Assembly (NCBI GenBank): GCA_000149265.1
Contig: CH002657.1
Location: 289,544 to 353,543 of the forward strand
Source of the DNA: Ciona savignyi
Lineage: Eukaryota; Chordata; Ascidiacea; Phlebobranchia; Cionidae
Direction: 5' to 3'
DNA length: 64,000 nucleotides
Position numbers and translations under genes: made by a program. How positions within the stretch are numbered: position 1 is the stretch's first letter; every line of letters begins with the position of its first letter. Shown piece by piece: positions 48,036-62,483 of the stretch. The notes below the pieces were generated by a model. That model saw only the letters and a program-made list of their open reading frames with translations. It ran no database searches and was not told the DNA's origin.

Positions 48036-51000
48036 ATGAAATCAGCAGCCTTACCATTACGATTATTATTGTTCATCTTGCTTTATTTAACAATGCACGT
48101 CGGTGCGACACTGCCTAGCGACATTGACACTATTAGCCGCCTCAGCCACCTTACCTCAGGTAGACAATTTGAAAGTGATCGTTTCGACTTCAACCCAATT
48201 AATCTCAAAGCAACAAATATGCAAAAAGAAAACACAGCACGAAAACAGCCTCGTAAAATCCAAGGTAAGAAGCTCTTGCTTAATGTCGCATATTTTCTGT
48301 TATACGCTGTAACTCGTAATAGTGTAACCAGTATTTTAAACAATATACTTAACTATCAGCAATATACGCTGAAAGCTTTAATCAACTGTAATTGTTAACC
48401 CAGTGTCGGATGGTTAACTCGACCGCCTTGTTAACTGTCGTTCGTGGGGTAATTTGTCCTTCCAGAACTTGACGCAAAGTTGGTAGAAGCGTCAATTAGT
48501 GGATTGCTTAAAGCTTATTATTTCTCTCTTGTACCTGGCAACGCGATACTTTGCTTATCTACGTGTCTTGTTATGTATGTTATGGCTTGTGCTGTACTGT
48601 TCAATCATCTAATTACTTGGTTATCGCGATGGTCATCTGGTTTCTATTTTTAGAAAATTTTGCTCATGGCTTCGAGGAACACGAGGTCGTTGTTCCCATA
48701 AGAGTGCATCACGTGACTGGTCACCCTGTCCACCATGGTCGCCATTTCCGAACAAGAAAGGCACAAGAGTCGCGCTCAACACAGAGGAAGAAGCGACGGA
48801 GTACCGAGTCCGATGAGAGCGAAGATCTTCTTCGGGAACTTTTAAACTTGGGAAACAGCAGCAGTGAGAGGACTTTTCTTGATGTGATCCCGGATCAATA
48901 TACAACTGACTATTTGGATGACGAGTACATCCGAGAGGAGGATCATTTGGAGCACGGGATTGCAAACTTTTCCTTGGATGCATTCGGGGAGCGATTCATG
49001 CTACACCTCACCCCGTTTGAAGGATTCCTAGCACCAAACTACACCCTGCATTATATGGGTGACGCAGTGAAAGACGATTTTGCCGGGGCAACCCTGGGAG
49101 TACCGAGACACTGTTTCTACTCGGGTTACGTCAACGAACGTCCAGAACACACAGTTGTACTCTCCGTGTGCAGCGGACTGGTAAGCCTGTTTTGCATGCG
49201 GTTAAATATGAAAATGCGAGAAATCAAATACGTAAATTTCCCTGGAACCGGCGTTTAACGGGACATCTATGTTTGAATCGGTTTTATTTATGAATCAATT
49301 GACCGTAAAGTATTTCTCCGCCTGTTAACTGGCCAACGTAACACGGAAGCGCTTGTAACGCCATTTGACTTCTCACGTTTAACTTGGCTATTTTGGGACA
49401 TTTAGTAGTTACCTAAACCACTTAACCGCATTCTTGTGTTTTTCGAATAATCGGCAATGTCAAATTGCCATTGTTTAAAATTTTGTCAGGCGTGTCAGTC
49501 ACCGGAAGTAAAGCGTTACGCTGTCGCATAAAACCCTTGGGCGACTTGTTCGTTACAACGTAACATCTCCAATGGATATGTCTCAAATCATTGAAAAGCA
49601 AAACAACTAGAAATTGTCCTTTATATATGTGGTTGGTAACATCGCTCAAACTGCCTCATTAATGGACTACATTGTCTCTTGACTATACAACCCAGGACTG
49701 ATTCGCAAGAAACGAAACTTGTGTTTGTTGCACCGGAAGACGATTTCTGAAAGCCGTGAAACCAATCGCGTTTTACCTTTTGCCACGCTTTGTTTATTTG
49801 TGTGTTACTGGACGGTGTGCGCCGCCGTCCGCTCGATTGGCGTCGCCCCGGGCTCCACCGGCGATTTGTGCTGGAGTGCGGCGCAGCTAGATTCGACTTA
49901 ACACGATATAAGCTCTTCCGCAAACAAAGGGGCGGCACGCTTGAAGACAGACCTCCTGCACTCGGACCAACGACCAGCAATACGTGTCCATCGTTATGTC
50001 CATTCTATGGGGCACCGAAACCAGTAGTCTTGATCGTCGGTCAGGCCACGCAGATCGATTCTTCGCAACAATGGATTTATCCTCACACCTTCTTGTGCAA
50101 ATGCCAGTGAATACAACGATGTGGAAATCCTCTTGCGCACTTGAATCATAAGTCAATACAAAAGGCAAATACGATGCTGGCTGTAAGCTGTCGAAGTCTG
50201 CGCGGTCGACAAAGAATTTCGAAACTTTCGCAACGCGCTGCTCCGAAAATAGATCGTGTTGAAAAATTCGGTTCACGGTTCGCGATCGCTCCACGTGTGT
50301 ATTACATGCCACTATGTCATACTTAGCTTGCAGACGTGAATTAAGATGCATAGGCGAAGGGCTGTGGGAATCGCGCTATCCAGGCATGTTTTAACTGCAT
50401 TAACCAACGCAAAACACAGGATTTGTAACATTGCGGATGATCGAATTAACGAAATTCCTGCAGCGTTTGCTTTGTTACAGTAGAACCACTTTATAGACCT
50501 TTATATTGCCGAAGCTATTCAAAAACGCTGAGTCCGGCCAGTTGTGAAGCTTATGTTGACAATCGTGAAAATAAGTGAGTCACGCAGGCCTCGGCGGGCG
50601 ACCGCGCGCAGTAAATAAACAAGTAAATCCGCCAATGACCACTGCATTCTTATATCTCACCGCCGAGGTAGAATTGAACAAGTGTTTGGCCTTTAACCTA
50701 TACGGTATCAGTAAATTGCCTGAGATTGATGATTTGTTTTATGTATTTCAAATCGCAGAGTCTTCCAGGATAACTAATGTTTGTTTTGCTGCGCAATATA
50801 AGCTTTAACGTATTACCGGCGTGTTGCGAAAATAGAACATGATATATCCGTTATTCCCATAACTTAGCCACGTTCTATAGGAATTTTCCTTATGTCACAT
50901 GCACGAAATGATGTACGGTAATGGAGTGTATGTCAGATTACTGGTTAACTTGTTAATTTTATATGAAAGCATAATGATCCATCTGAATTGTAAGAGCTTT

Positions 51001-54000
51001 CACTGCTATACATTGGGTTGGGCGTTTGCTGACGAGTTGTCTTCACATTTTCTCAGCTGAAACCCACATCCGCCTGGCTGAAGCATAATGCGGCTTATCT
51101 ACTTTTGTGTTCAGCATGTCACCGCACATGGGTTGCTACACGCATGGTTGCGCCGGGGTTATGCCAGCACTGGCACACTTGTCACATCAATACCGGCGCC
51201 GCGATCGCCACGTCCGCCTTTGGTCAGTCGTTGAGGGGAAATGGTTTTCGTTGCTTGCCTACCCGTTCGGCGCTTTTAGCGGCAGGTTTGCCGAAATAAC
51301 ATCCCGACGTAATCTGCCACATTGGGTAACCTAATCGGCAACTGCATTATCCCCAGAAGAGCGATTCTCATTTCTACAATGGGTTGCGCGGAATACCTGA
51401 AATAACTCAAATTTTACCTCATCCGCATAAACACAGCACATCTAAGGTGAGATGCTATCTCATCTATGGGATGAAAATTACACTGTAACAGTGGAAATCC
51501 GTTTTCATCCGCTTCCGGCAAAATGTATAATAATAACCAAGCGCTGCGGTTTGCGGAGTGCCTGTAGTCAAACCCGACTTGGGCGCTACAATCTAATTAA
51601 TGGTAACTTAGAGGTTGATACTCACGCCACTCACTTAACAACGCACCTTCACCCGATATGCATAATATTAAAATTTGTAACAAGCCGTTAAAGCATCTCA
51701 GTGAAGGGATAAACACAAAACTGTCATTGTGACCGACTGCCGTCCTTCAAGTGGTCCATTGTGTTTTACGCGCAAAGTGCACGCCTCCGCCATGCTTCGT
51801 CGCGCTGGTCCACGCTGTTTGCATGCTCCGTATGATGTCACAATGTACTAAACAAGGCATGCTTTGTAGGTAGCTCGCTCGCAAAGACTATATTCACAAA
51901 GCAAAATATCAATAATAACAATCGTAGCATTGAAGACAAGTGACCAGAAAATAGCGAGCTGGTTTCTACCCCCCTGTTTGTTGTGGTTTACCACAGTATA
52001 GTGTCCTTGCTGTGTCGAACCATTGTGATAGAGTTGTATCAACACCGGTGATGGTTTTATTAAGGCAGTGTCAAATAAAGGCTATACTTTTGATTGACGG
52101 CTGGTAATTGGAAATAAATGAACCCTGTGAGAAAATTTTGAAATGTTTGACCTGAATGCCATGTTGTTTATTTTAGTTCGGGGCCTTCCGGACGGAAACG
52201 TCGGACTACCTCATTCAGCCCGAGGAAAAGATGCCAAAATCAAATGAAGTTGACGAAGAAGGGACGAAGAGACACCGGATCTTCCGAAGAAGCACCCGTG
52301 CTGCTGGCGGCAAGGGAAGAAGCTTATGCGGATACACAGCAGGTACAGGTGATAAGATGTTAATCCAGTTGCATGCTGGTCGTCCGTTTAGGCGTAGCAC
52401 GAGGTTAACCCGGCATCTCGGCTTACACCGCGCAGCTGCTGAGGTCCATAACCTTGGCCGTTAACAGCTGTAGACGTACATGTGTATTGTAACCGGCAGT
52501 TACTACGTGTCACCATAAAACTTTATGCTCGGTCAACATCTCACCTTTCATAAATTTCTTTCCCGCGCAAAAGTAAAGCAGACGTCAGTTAGTGTGATAA
52601 TGGTTTTGTATTCGTTAGTGTCTTTCTTATCGGAATTAGGTGTTTCATAAAATAAATATATACGGGGTTTATTTAACTTCATTAGTGTAAAACAATGATG
52701 TTTTTGTTTTGTTCCTGGATCCAGCGGTTCAAATCGGGTATTGTAAACATGCGAACTGTCAACAAACTTACAACCATAAAACTACGGAGCATTTTCCCAT
52801 GAAGCTATTTTTCAATTCTCGCATAATTTGAGAATCAAGTGATACCAAAATAAATCGGTGTAACAAAAAAACAAGATGCGTAAGTGGGTCTGAGCGACCT
52901 TTAATCCGCCCTAATCAAAGCAAAGTGTCCTCCACTAACCTCGCCCAGAATAAGGTGACAGATATTCTTTCTAGCCGCCGCCGATAAATACAAGTTCGGT
53001 AAAAAGTCCATCCTACGCATTAGACTGGATTAGATTTTAATTGTCGTTCTAAGTGCGGATATTCCCGGGTAACCGCCACACACGGCTTAGAACATGTGTT
53101 TGGCTGCTCAAAACTGGTTGTGAATGGAATTCTTGGCGCCTTTAACAAGTCCATTGTTGGCATATACTGACCGATTCAAAACATTTCTTTAAACTTTTGT
53201 AAAAACATAAATTAATTCATTGAAAGTCTGTTCCGTTGTGAAATTTACAGATAAATCTGTGAGGTTATATAGATTTTGTAATGTTTGTTGTTGACAACAA
53301 TTATTGTCTGAAATGTGGTCTACATTTTTCTCGAAATGTGGTAAAGTGAGACCAGTGTCGAGACGTCATCCGGTTGGATCTCGGTGGGCTTTGAGCTTTC
53401 TGTTGCAACCGTACACGCTTAGGATGCGACTGTTCCCTGAACTTGGCCATTGTGTTGGCCAAAACCGCATTCCAATGTCGTTTTCGTAGTGCTGCAAGAA
53501 CAATGGAAGCAGTGTAGCGTGACAAGTGCGGGACTCAATCTAAACATGAGTGATCTTACGTTTTCTTGGTGGTTTCCGTTTCATGGGTAAATTAATTTTT
53601 CGTGTAATTTCCTACACGCTTGTTGTATTTCTACATATTCTTTGAAAAACTTGCAGGCCCAGTGCTGGAACACTTTCAAACAGAAGTGCAATATTGTGGT
53701 TTTGGTGGGCGCGTATATCGCCCTTTCTCACTTTTCAACCAACCACATTCCCGCCAAGCGTAGCATTAGTGCACCTTGTACCCTGGGGTGAACATAAGGG
53801 TAGAGATGCTCAATTATTGTCAGTTTTCGATCAAAACTCGACTGGCAAGCAAGCCGCCAATCTCGGGCGAGAACTTCTGGTCATTTACGATAAGTCTGTG
53901 ATTGATTCGACGAATGCTGACGACCACACACACAGTTGGACTCCTCGTTCACCTCGAATCGGCAGTTTCCGTTCACTTGTCGGAAACAGAGAGGGGAGCG

Positions 54001-57000
54001 AGTGCGTAAACGCGATTACAAAAGTTAATTTCCGCTTCCTCGACCTTTCGGCGAACAAAACAAGCTTACAACGAAGCGATATGTGACTGCTTCGCGGAAC
54101 TTAAGGGAGAGACGAGGATAACGTTTTATCGCCGAACTCTATACGATTTTTTATATAGAATATACACTAAGTATTTCCTACATTCGAAGTACTTCTTTCA
54201 CGCACATTACCCAACCGAAAGTGCGAACAGATCATTTGCTTGGCCCACGTAACCCACTTTTAGTTGAGGCGGAATCATCTAAGCCCCTCCGCCCCACAGC
54301 TTCACCTGTCGGCGGCCCCATGTCTGACCCAACGCGGCGAACATGAAAGGAACAAATTATGTTAAGCTCCCCACTTCAAAGTCCTGCTTGAGGATAGTGT
54401 AAACACTTCACGGTCGTATCCTCGTGGATACAGAGTCAAAAGCAGGCTTCACTTGGCGCGGGGCATGCTCGGTTGTTTGTTTGTTTGTTTTCCACTTTCG
54501 ATTGTTCTTCGACGCAACGTAATAGATCAAAGCTTTGTTCTTGCCCAAGACCCTTTAACTTACAAGCAAGTAACAGTGTTGGCTTAGCACCACACTCTTT
54601 ATCTTCTGCGGGATGATTCTCCAAATTAGCTGCTTTTACCAATCTAGCCATAACATACTAACCCACAATAACATATTCCATACCATCGCTCCCACGACCA
54701 ATATAAAGTGTGATTTTGCACAGACAGTCACCATTCGCTTGTCATTGCAAACTTTCCCGCGGTTTCCATCGCCCACTTCCCATGGTTACATTGTTTGCTA
54801 AACACAATGTAACGGTCACTAACGCAAAGTCGTATAACAGCATTGTATCTAACGGTCACTGAACGCCAGTGCTTATGTCATCAAATTACTGCCTGCTTTG
54901 GTCAGGCATTGCGTCATTGTGTGTTTGCAATGAACGTGTTATAGCTTGGCGTCAAATATTTGACCCTTAAATTTGAGCATCCGCTATATGATGAATATTT
55001 ATAACAGGGGGAGAACAGTGTTTACTTTTCCTCTAAATAAAGAAATGTAAAAGCCGAATATTCTTAATGACACGAATCTTACAAGCAGATGGGGTGTTCA
55101 ATATCATCATTGACTTCCTTGGTCGTGTTTTCCTTATTTCAATGAATCATTTGTTTCTAATTAAACTTTTTTCAGTTCTTAAGTTTTTGTCTAAAGGTAA
55201 CTATACCTGTGCAGCGAATTAGTAAAACAAACGGTTTTCTGTGTAAACGATGTGCTGCGCAAATAAAAGAGTGGCGTTTAATGAATAAAACGCATTCCAG
55301 ATTCCAATAAAGTCATTCCGGATTCCCATAAACGCAATCCGGATTTTAATAAACGCAATCCGGATTTTAATCAACGCATTCCTGATTTTTCACACTTATC
55401 AGATCCGAAAAGCGAATTCCTTTTTTGTAATATCCATAATGTTTACATCATTATAAATGAGGCCACCTGGATTAGAATGGCGTCAATGCAAGAGAACGTA
55501 ATACACACGTCATCACTTTTATAATGCGGCCTTTTTACAGTATCATTGACCTGTGGTTTGCCCCTTCACCTGGCCTAAACCAAACATTTGTTTACTTTAC
55601 GCAGACAAATGTAATAATTAAAGAACAGTTTTTTTTCATTTTATTATTTACCTAAAGTCGCCATAAAAAAACGAGTCATCGTACGATGTGTCCATGTTCA
55701 CATAATCTGCTGCGGATTTGAGGATGCGTGTACCCATTTCCGGCCGTTTGATTAAGCTTTGCATTCGCAACAAAGAGAAGCATCTGATAAGGACGTGCAG
55801 CGCATAGATAAGTTTGTGGTCGGATCCTAATCTTTAAGCTGCTCGCTTTTGTGCCTTGTTTATTGTCACTTCGACTCGAGCATAAAGGCCTGGTCTTGGT
55901 TATGGGCCGCAGATGAAATCGTGTAAGGCTTCTGAGAAGTAGCTTACCCCGGGCAAAAACCGCCGACAGTATTAAAAAAGACGAAATATTTCCGTCCCAT
56001 CCCGCGGTTTGGCAACAATTTACGCCACAAACAAACAACTTAAACACAATGCGTTACGTGGGGAAGCGAGCAGACTCGTGTTTATTTATTCTGGAAATCT
56101 TTTTTCACTAGTGCATATAAAGTGATTAATACGAGTCAAAATAGTAACTCTTTTTCATTGTTTACACAGAAGACAAAGAAAAGCCGCTTGATCGAAGGAG
56201 AGAACCCAGCCACACCGAACAAGATTTCAAGGTTGTCAATGACCTACACAAACTTGCTTCTCATCGCAGAGATGTCACCATATCTCGTCGCGAAGAGGAA
56301 AATTACTAGAAGATTTCAAAGACGACTTTCGTCTTTGCGTCGAATTCGGCTGTTGGGTCGCTTTCTTGGTGGAAACTTGACAAGTGAAGATGTGGTGATT
56401 TTTCGAAATCAACTTATGCATTTCTCTAAAATGCTTCACCTGAGGACTTCTTTAAAACCTACCAGCAATGACCAGCAACAAGACAGCAGTTCCCCTCGTT
56501 CTAGAAAAAAGAGGTATCTATCCTACCCAAGAAATGTGGAGGTCATGGTGACAGCGGACAACGCAATGCTTCAAGCACATGATGACGTGGAACATTACGT
56601 TCTCACTCTGATGGCAATAGTGAGTTGTGTTGAATATTTTGGTAATTTTCTCGATCTTCATTTAACTGTATACAAAGTATTAAACGAGGGGTGGCGATAT
56701 AAACGTAAACGCATGGCTCGGTGACCAGTGAAGATTTTGTAAAAAGTTCCTTGGTTCATGAGTAATGCTACCAGTATGCAGATTACTGCATTCAAACGCG
56801 TGCTCTCGATTTGCGTCGATGCGGATTAGGAATGTTAACAGTTGCTGCCTTATGCGATTAGAGTTTCATCGTCCAAATGAACCCTAAACCACAAGCAAAC
56901 TTTCCCCCAAGTTCAGACTGGAAACACCGTCTGCATAGGGTATCTGCGTTGAGCCCGCTGATCAGTCAACGCCCGAGAAGTCCCGTCGCCATGCCGTGGG

Positions 57001-60000
57001 AAACGCAGCCGGTATCTCTAGCTACCGACCGCATGTGGGTTTTAAGATTTCAGCGCCGACCGCTTGCTCGCTGGTTTTTAATTCGGCTAAATATCGCTGG
57101 CCCGCTTTTGTGCTTTGATATTTCGTCGCAAGCTTTGAGCACCAGACACGTCCGATTGATAACCGACCCAAAATACCGATGGACACGGTCAGGAACTAAG
57201 CCGAAATTGAAAAAAGCAATAAATATCTTGTCGCTGCGGATTATGCACGCCACAAGTGAAACGCAGCAGCCACATTTGCTATTACAAGTCTAATCGCGCC
57301 CAACACAATCCACAATACACGGTCTGTCTGTTGCCAAGTGCCGATTGACACTTCTATAGAACCTGGGTCGTTAAAGCGAATACACAAGTGTAATAAGTTC
57401 AGGTAGCTGACGCGTTTGATCTTGGCCAACAAAGTACTCTCATTGTTAAAAGTAATGGCTGAATCCCCGAAGTTGTAACTGATTACCGCGTAGTTCACGA
57501 CAAAGGGGGGTGGAAAGCTGCAAATTACGACTTGAGTCTGTGCTCGGCGGAAGCTAGTGGTGATAATACCGCCCGGCGTGTACCGCATATCATAATATTG
57601 TGTATAACTGTTTTTCAGTCCCCTGAGTATGACTGTGCTGCCTAATCTCGTTTCGGGTTACCAAGCAGTAGATAAAACAAAAATCCCGTAATTTACCTGT
57701 CGTGCAGATTATTGCCCAGTTCGGCGGCAGTCAGTCACTACTGCTTTATAATTAGCGGCGCTTTTGATGCCAAAGAAAACCTAATTGGTTTATTTTGAGG
57801 TCATTAGTACTGTGTAACGAGCTAGTCAGTGAAATTGAATTGACTGGAACGAGATGTAATTTTATTAGAAATGCATCCATTTTTCCGAAAACGTATCCCA
57901 TGCCTGATTAATGATTAAGTGCGGTCCTCAATTCAATTACTTCGTTGTTAATACCGTGTAATTGATAAATGGTCCTTTAAAGAGTGGAAACGTTAATGTG
58001 CCGTGTCAACCCAAACTTCTATGAAATATATAAGTTTCAAACCAAAAGCTGGCGAGTCCAATTATTTTTTACACCCATGAATCAGGAAAACTAGCTGTAA
58101 AGACGTAGTCGCATTGTTGGAGTATATTTAGGCTGAAACATTACATCATTGTTTTAACTAAAAATAGGCATTAACCCATTTGTCAAACGTGTACTACGTC
58201 TACGAAATTACGTAATCCGGATGTATATATGCAAACACAAGGAGAGGAAGTGTTGCTGTCAAAGTCCACTTATAAGACGTCGTATCTCTTTGTGTTTACG
58301 AAATGGAAAATCAAATTTTGATCGCTCTTTTCCTGGGCACTTAACATTAGCATGTCGACATGAGTTCTTTGCGCGGCAGGGTTTGCTTGTCTTACGCATT
58401 TTTACATTCAGTTGTTCACACAATACACTTATTTTAAAGTGATCCCATTTTAAAACACACAAAACACTTTCAACGGAACATGTGTTTTTTCGGGGGCACC
58501 TTAGTTTATGTTGCTTTTCTGTAGAAAATGCGATTAAAAGACTTGTTTTCAGTATTTAATACCAAAGGGATGTGCGGATACAAAGTGATGTTAATATATA
58601 ATCGATGTTTTTTTTTGTTTAATCGGCGGTAAACGGTTATTGCGTTTTGTCTCTATAAGGTATATCGAATAAATTTGATAACGACAAGCGGACTTTGATC
58701 CGTATGTTACCACAATGTGGGAGCTCTGCTACGAAGCAGGCGCTGATGGCTTGATGGCCTCTGGGAGAGAACGATGGATCCTTCGATAAAACTACAGGAT
58801 GTAATTATCTAATTATTAACGTCTTATTTAATCAAGTCGTTGCTAATGAGCAAGTTTATTGCCAGTGGTTGGTACAGCCGAGAATGACCATCGTTTTCTC
58901 GTGTGAAATTGAACAGGAATAGACCGACCAAGTAAACAGTCACGTTGTTTAAACAATCCTTCGTTATCAAGTTCTTGGCGACAATTAAACTGATTTGAAT
59001 TAAACGGAGATAGTTCCAACCACCCGAAGTGATCATTTGTGAGCTGGTTCTACCTTACTTCTAATATCTGATTAAAGGTCAACATAAGCGAAGTTTTTCT
59101 CAGCACCTGGGCACCGTGCTATTATGATGTTTTTCTAAAGAACTATCTATGCTTTAGTTGTTGGATGTACGCTTCCTGTAAATATCACTTGTCCAATCGT
59201 TATTGCAGGTGTTTCGGCGAGCGCGCGGTCATTTCGTAATTTGACCAAAATAGTGCCTGTTGTCATGTAAGAGGAAGGACAGGAAATAAGAAACTAAACG
59301 GTTCGCGTATTTTCAAGGGAATGAATTGTCATATACACAATTGGCCGAGGCTTGATACGTCCATAGGTTGGCCGTCAGATTATTTCGTTAAACCAACTGA
59401 TCTTGGACATTATTCTTTCCTGCACGAAATATCTTGTCACCCTGTTTCACAAGGCAGATGCACGACAGTGTAACCCGTGCACATTAACGAACACATTACA
59501 AGGTATTAATTTGAAATAAACCAATAAAAGTGGATTCTAGAGCTTTTGCGATATAGTTAACCAAAGGATAAGATTTTGCCGCGTAACGTAAGATCTTTCC
59601 ACGTGACTAGCTGTAGAAGTGGACCTCCTCTCTTTCTCATCGAAATCTGCTCGATTTCAAGTAGCAATTAGCTGGCCGTAAACCCGGGACCTACACGGGG
59701 ATCCTGTGCCGGGCATTTCATAGTTAAGCTGGTCGGTTAAGAATGATGGGCCCGTCGTTGCCTATGTCTTAGCACGGTAAAGTATTCCCCCTGAAGTGCT
59801 GGTCAAACAAAACAGCACTTCATAGCGACGCCGAATTATAACCAGCACCAACTGCTGGCATGTACCACCCAGTGTGTGATATATCACCTTTAAAGATTAC
59901 GTTAAAACTCGTGGCGATGCTACGTTTTCGTGAATTCTTAAATCAGTGAATCATTAAACAACTTCCGTTTCGCATGGCTGGTGGCTTTGTTCTTAGGTAT

Positions 60001-62483
60001 CAAGTGCTTTCGGAATCCGAAGTTTTCCGAATTTGTGGGATGTTGCTGATGTGATTCACGGCAGTTGTGTAATGCTTCGAGGGGAAGTTCGGTGTCGAAT
60101 GGCTTCGATCGTCGTGTTTGTGGAACGCGCAACTTGTGAGAAAGCGGATGTGGAATCGACCACAAACCGCAATTTTGGATTTTTCTAATTCCAAAGCATA
60201 TTTTCACATGTGTGGTTTTTTGATCATTTTCGTCCCAATTTAACCTGAATTGTATTAGAATACAAGCTCTATAATATTTTTTTATCTTGTCAAAATCGTT
60301 GGAAATCATCTGGAAGTCTTTCTAAGATAAAACCTTATTATTCACTAGCACAGAGAAAAAACATGTAGTGTGTCATTTCCGACCACCTCTAAAACGCGTA
60401 TAGTGTGGTTTTGGTATTAACTTGTGTCATTTATGTTTATTAATTTCCACAGGTGAATCACGTCTACCGAGATCCAAGCATTGAGAACTTGGTGAATATT
60501 GTCCTCGTGAAGCTCATCGTGATCGGCGACTCACAAGTGCACGTGAGTGACTTTCACGGATCATATGATATGTTACGTATCGGTTCTTATCCTCTTTTAG
60601 CCACTCGACTGGAGCACGTGTTGTACTCGAATAAAGTGAAACATATCCGAGCCCTTTTGGGTTTCTCGATAGTTTCACTTGGAGTGCAGCCGTGTGAATG
60701 TGTAATGACATTTGATATAATCGAACCAAGCCACAGTGATACTTGCCCTTGACCGTATATGGCCCTTTCGCCTGCCAGGTGATTGAAACGCGTGAAACTG
60801 CTTAAAGTAAGAACCCCTAATTATAAAATACAACGCATTTATGCCGCTGCGCTTTGAGAAAGAACTTGAAAATCGACACCTATTTTAAGTAGCTTCAACT
60901 CAAAAAGTATCTTTTGCTCTTGGTTCTCACGGTCACAGGTATCTTAGTAGCCAAATGGCCGTCTTTACGCTCTAATTGCGGCTTTACTTTCAATAGAAGG
61001 CGGAGGGTTGACTTTGGCGTGTATGTCGAGACGTTTTAAAGTGTGCTCATCGTGGAGTGAGGAAATGTGCCATTATGTCACAGTGAAGGCGAATTAGCGA
61101 CGTATTTTCTCCGTAATACAACAGATAACTTTGTATACATGTGAAACACCAACTGGGCTTGGGTAATGCGTTTCCCCCAATTTATTTTGTCAATAGTCGC
61201 GTGTAAGGAATGCTCTTCACAGGTCTAGACGTTATGACAAAATACCTGTTGTATATTCTCACATGTTTTAAGCCGTGGCCGCGTGTTTAAACTAACCTCG
61301 ATACTTGTAAAAACAACGTTGGCGGTTCAATGCAATATCCAGTGACCTATATTTTTAGAATCAAAACTAAAAAATTGCAAGCATGACCTTGCGTTCCGCT
61401 TTCGCGATTACTGGACTCGTCCCACAAACCTGACACCGTAATTGAGAGCAAATTTGGCGGAACTATAAACCAAACCGCCGTGCCTTCCACTTTCGAACAC
61501 TGCTGTAACGCGAATATGAACTTTATTTCCATGGTATGTGAGTAATAAGTCGACCACCTATAGATACAAGCTTTACACTTCACACATCTGTGCTGGCTCT
61601 GGCTAGGCACAGGAGAAGTCCATCCTCTCTTCCTTGAACTCCCGGAAAAATAAAATGGACGAAAGTTTGAGTCGTCTAATCATTTAATATTTCTTTTTTT
61701 GTCGGGATAAGTTTCCAATTCATGGCTCGTCTCTAAAATCGTTTTAAAGTAGAAAGTGGTATCTGAATCGATCGTTTTAATCATTCGGTCACACAGCCGT
61801 TCAACTTTTGACATTTCACCCCATTTTATCATTCGCAACATTTGCATTCCGGTTTGTGGCGGTTCTGGCAGGTGTGCCTTGTCGTGCCTTCCCTGGCGTC
61901 CGACGGATTAAGACCGCGCGTGTACAGCTCCCAAATACAAATAATGTCCTAGATTGCCGTAATCTATTACGACCGGTACATGTGCATTGATGTGCCGCCC
62001 CTGAAACCATTACCGGCCAGGTGAATATTGCAGCGATTTCAACGGTTATCTAAATCACTTTAACGAGGCCATTGAACCTCTTAGCAATTTCCGTCGATGG
62101 GCACGATTTATAACGAGCCGACATTGTATATATTAGAAAATCCACCGCAGGATAGTAGGCATTGCTTGATTTAAAGGTCATATGTGTTGTTTTTTAATTT
62201 TTGACCAGATATTTAATGTTTAGTCATATTGAAGTGGTTTGATATGATAAAGGCTCGTGGTAATATCAATGCTGTATTCGTTGTAATTGGAAGAATAGTT
62301 TAAACACAGCGAATTTTACCATTTATGCCCCGTTATGTTAAAGCATTTGTTATTTTAGAACGGACCCCGGGTTGCTCGAGATGCTCACACCTGCCTTCGT
62401 AATTTCTGCGAGTGGCAATTCACACAGAACGACCCTGACGATTCTCACCCGGACCACCACGACACTTCAGTGCTGATCACCGG
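48036..62483 (+). CDS. ADAMTS: ADAMTS9/20 (GON-1)-type secreted metalloprotease, 5' part (runs off right edge)
   Basis: Coding exons: 48036-48264, 48654-49180, 52177-52342, about 56170-56231, about 56476-56619, 60453-60536, 62359-62483. The ATG at 48036 starts a signal peptide (MKSAALPLRLLLFILLYLTM); an in-frame ATG at 47847 would prepend 63 residues. The propeptide carries EEHEVVVPIRVHH, HCFYSGYVN, HTVVLSVCSGL and FGAFRTETSDYLIQP, then a lone Cys (RSLCGY) placed like the cysteine-switch Cys. A furin site RSRKKR precedes YLSYPRNVEVMVTADNAM, then YVLTLMAI, VNHVYRDPSIENLVNIVL and RDAHTCLRNFCEWQ, the first half of the reprolysin domain. The zinc-binding HExxH lies beyond the window. RYLSYPR resembles ADAMTS9/20 most closely. 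Such enzymes cleave matrix proteoglycans and steer cell migration. Exons 4 and 5 (56170-56619) are the least certain part. Confidence 0.9.
49181..52176 (+). other. ADAMTS intron 2, nothing recognised
   Basis: 3.0-kb intron with gtaagc donor and ttattttag acceptor. Small frames on both strands (up to 154 codons on the minus strand at 49887-50351) have no domain, and most begin at non-ATG codons. Confidence 0.55.
52343..56169 (+). other. ADAMTS intron 3, holds one minisatellite
   Basis: 3.8-kb intron. A 130-codon plus-strand frame at 53694-54086 and a 123-codon minus-strand frame at 55676-56047 lack recognisable domains. The only repeat seen is at 55283-55391. Confidence 0.55.
55283..55391 (+). 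repeat. Minisatellite, about five 21-22-bp units
   Basis: Imperfect tandem copies of aataaacgcaatccggattt. The outer units diverge (cattccagattcc, cattcctgatttt), and the two central ones are nearly identical. Confidence 0.85.
56620..60452 (+). other. ADAMTS intron 5, nothing recognised
   Basis: 3.8-kb intron between the exon ending VLTLMAI (gtgagt donor) and the exon starting VNHVYRD (tttccacag acceptor). Frames at 56877-57293 (plus) and 57241-57588 (minus) have no domain. Confidence 0.55.
60537..62358 (+). other. ADAMTS intron 6, nothing recognised
   Basis: 1.8-kb intron with gtgcac donor and ttattttag acceptor. No gene, RNA or transposon feature was seen. Confidence 0.55.

Noticed and set aside
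49887-50351. 154-codon minus-strand frame in ADAMTS intron 2
   Set aside because: No recognisable domain and no supporting signals; CpG-richer DNA has fewer random stops.
53694-54086. 130-codon plus-strand frame in ADAMTS intron 3
   Set aside because: Composition is unremarkable, no ADAMTS-type cysteines, and flanking exons already join in phase without it.
55676-56047. 123-codon minus-strand frame
   Set aside because: No domain; lies in an intron next to the minisatellite and shows no promoter or poly(A) signal that I could see.
56877-57293. 138-codon plus-strand frame in ADAMTS intron 5
   Set aside because: No domain, and inserting it would break the conserved junction YVLTLMAI-VNHVYRDPS.
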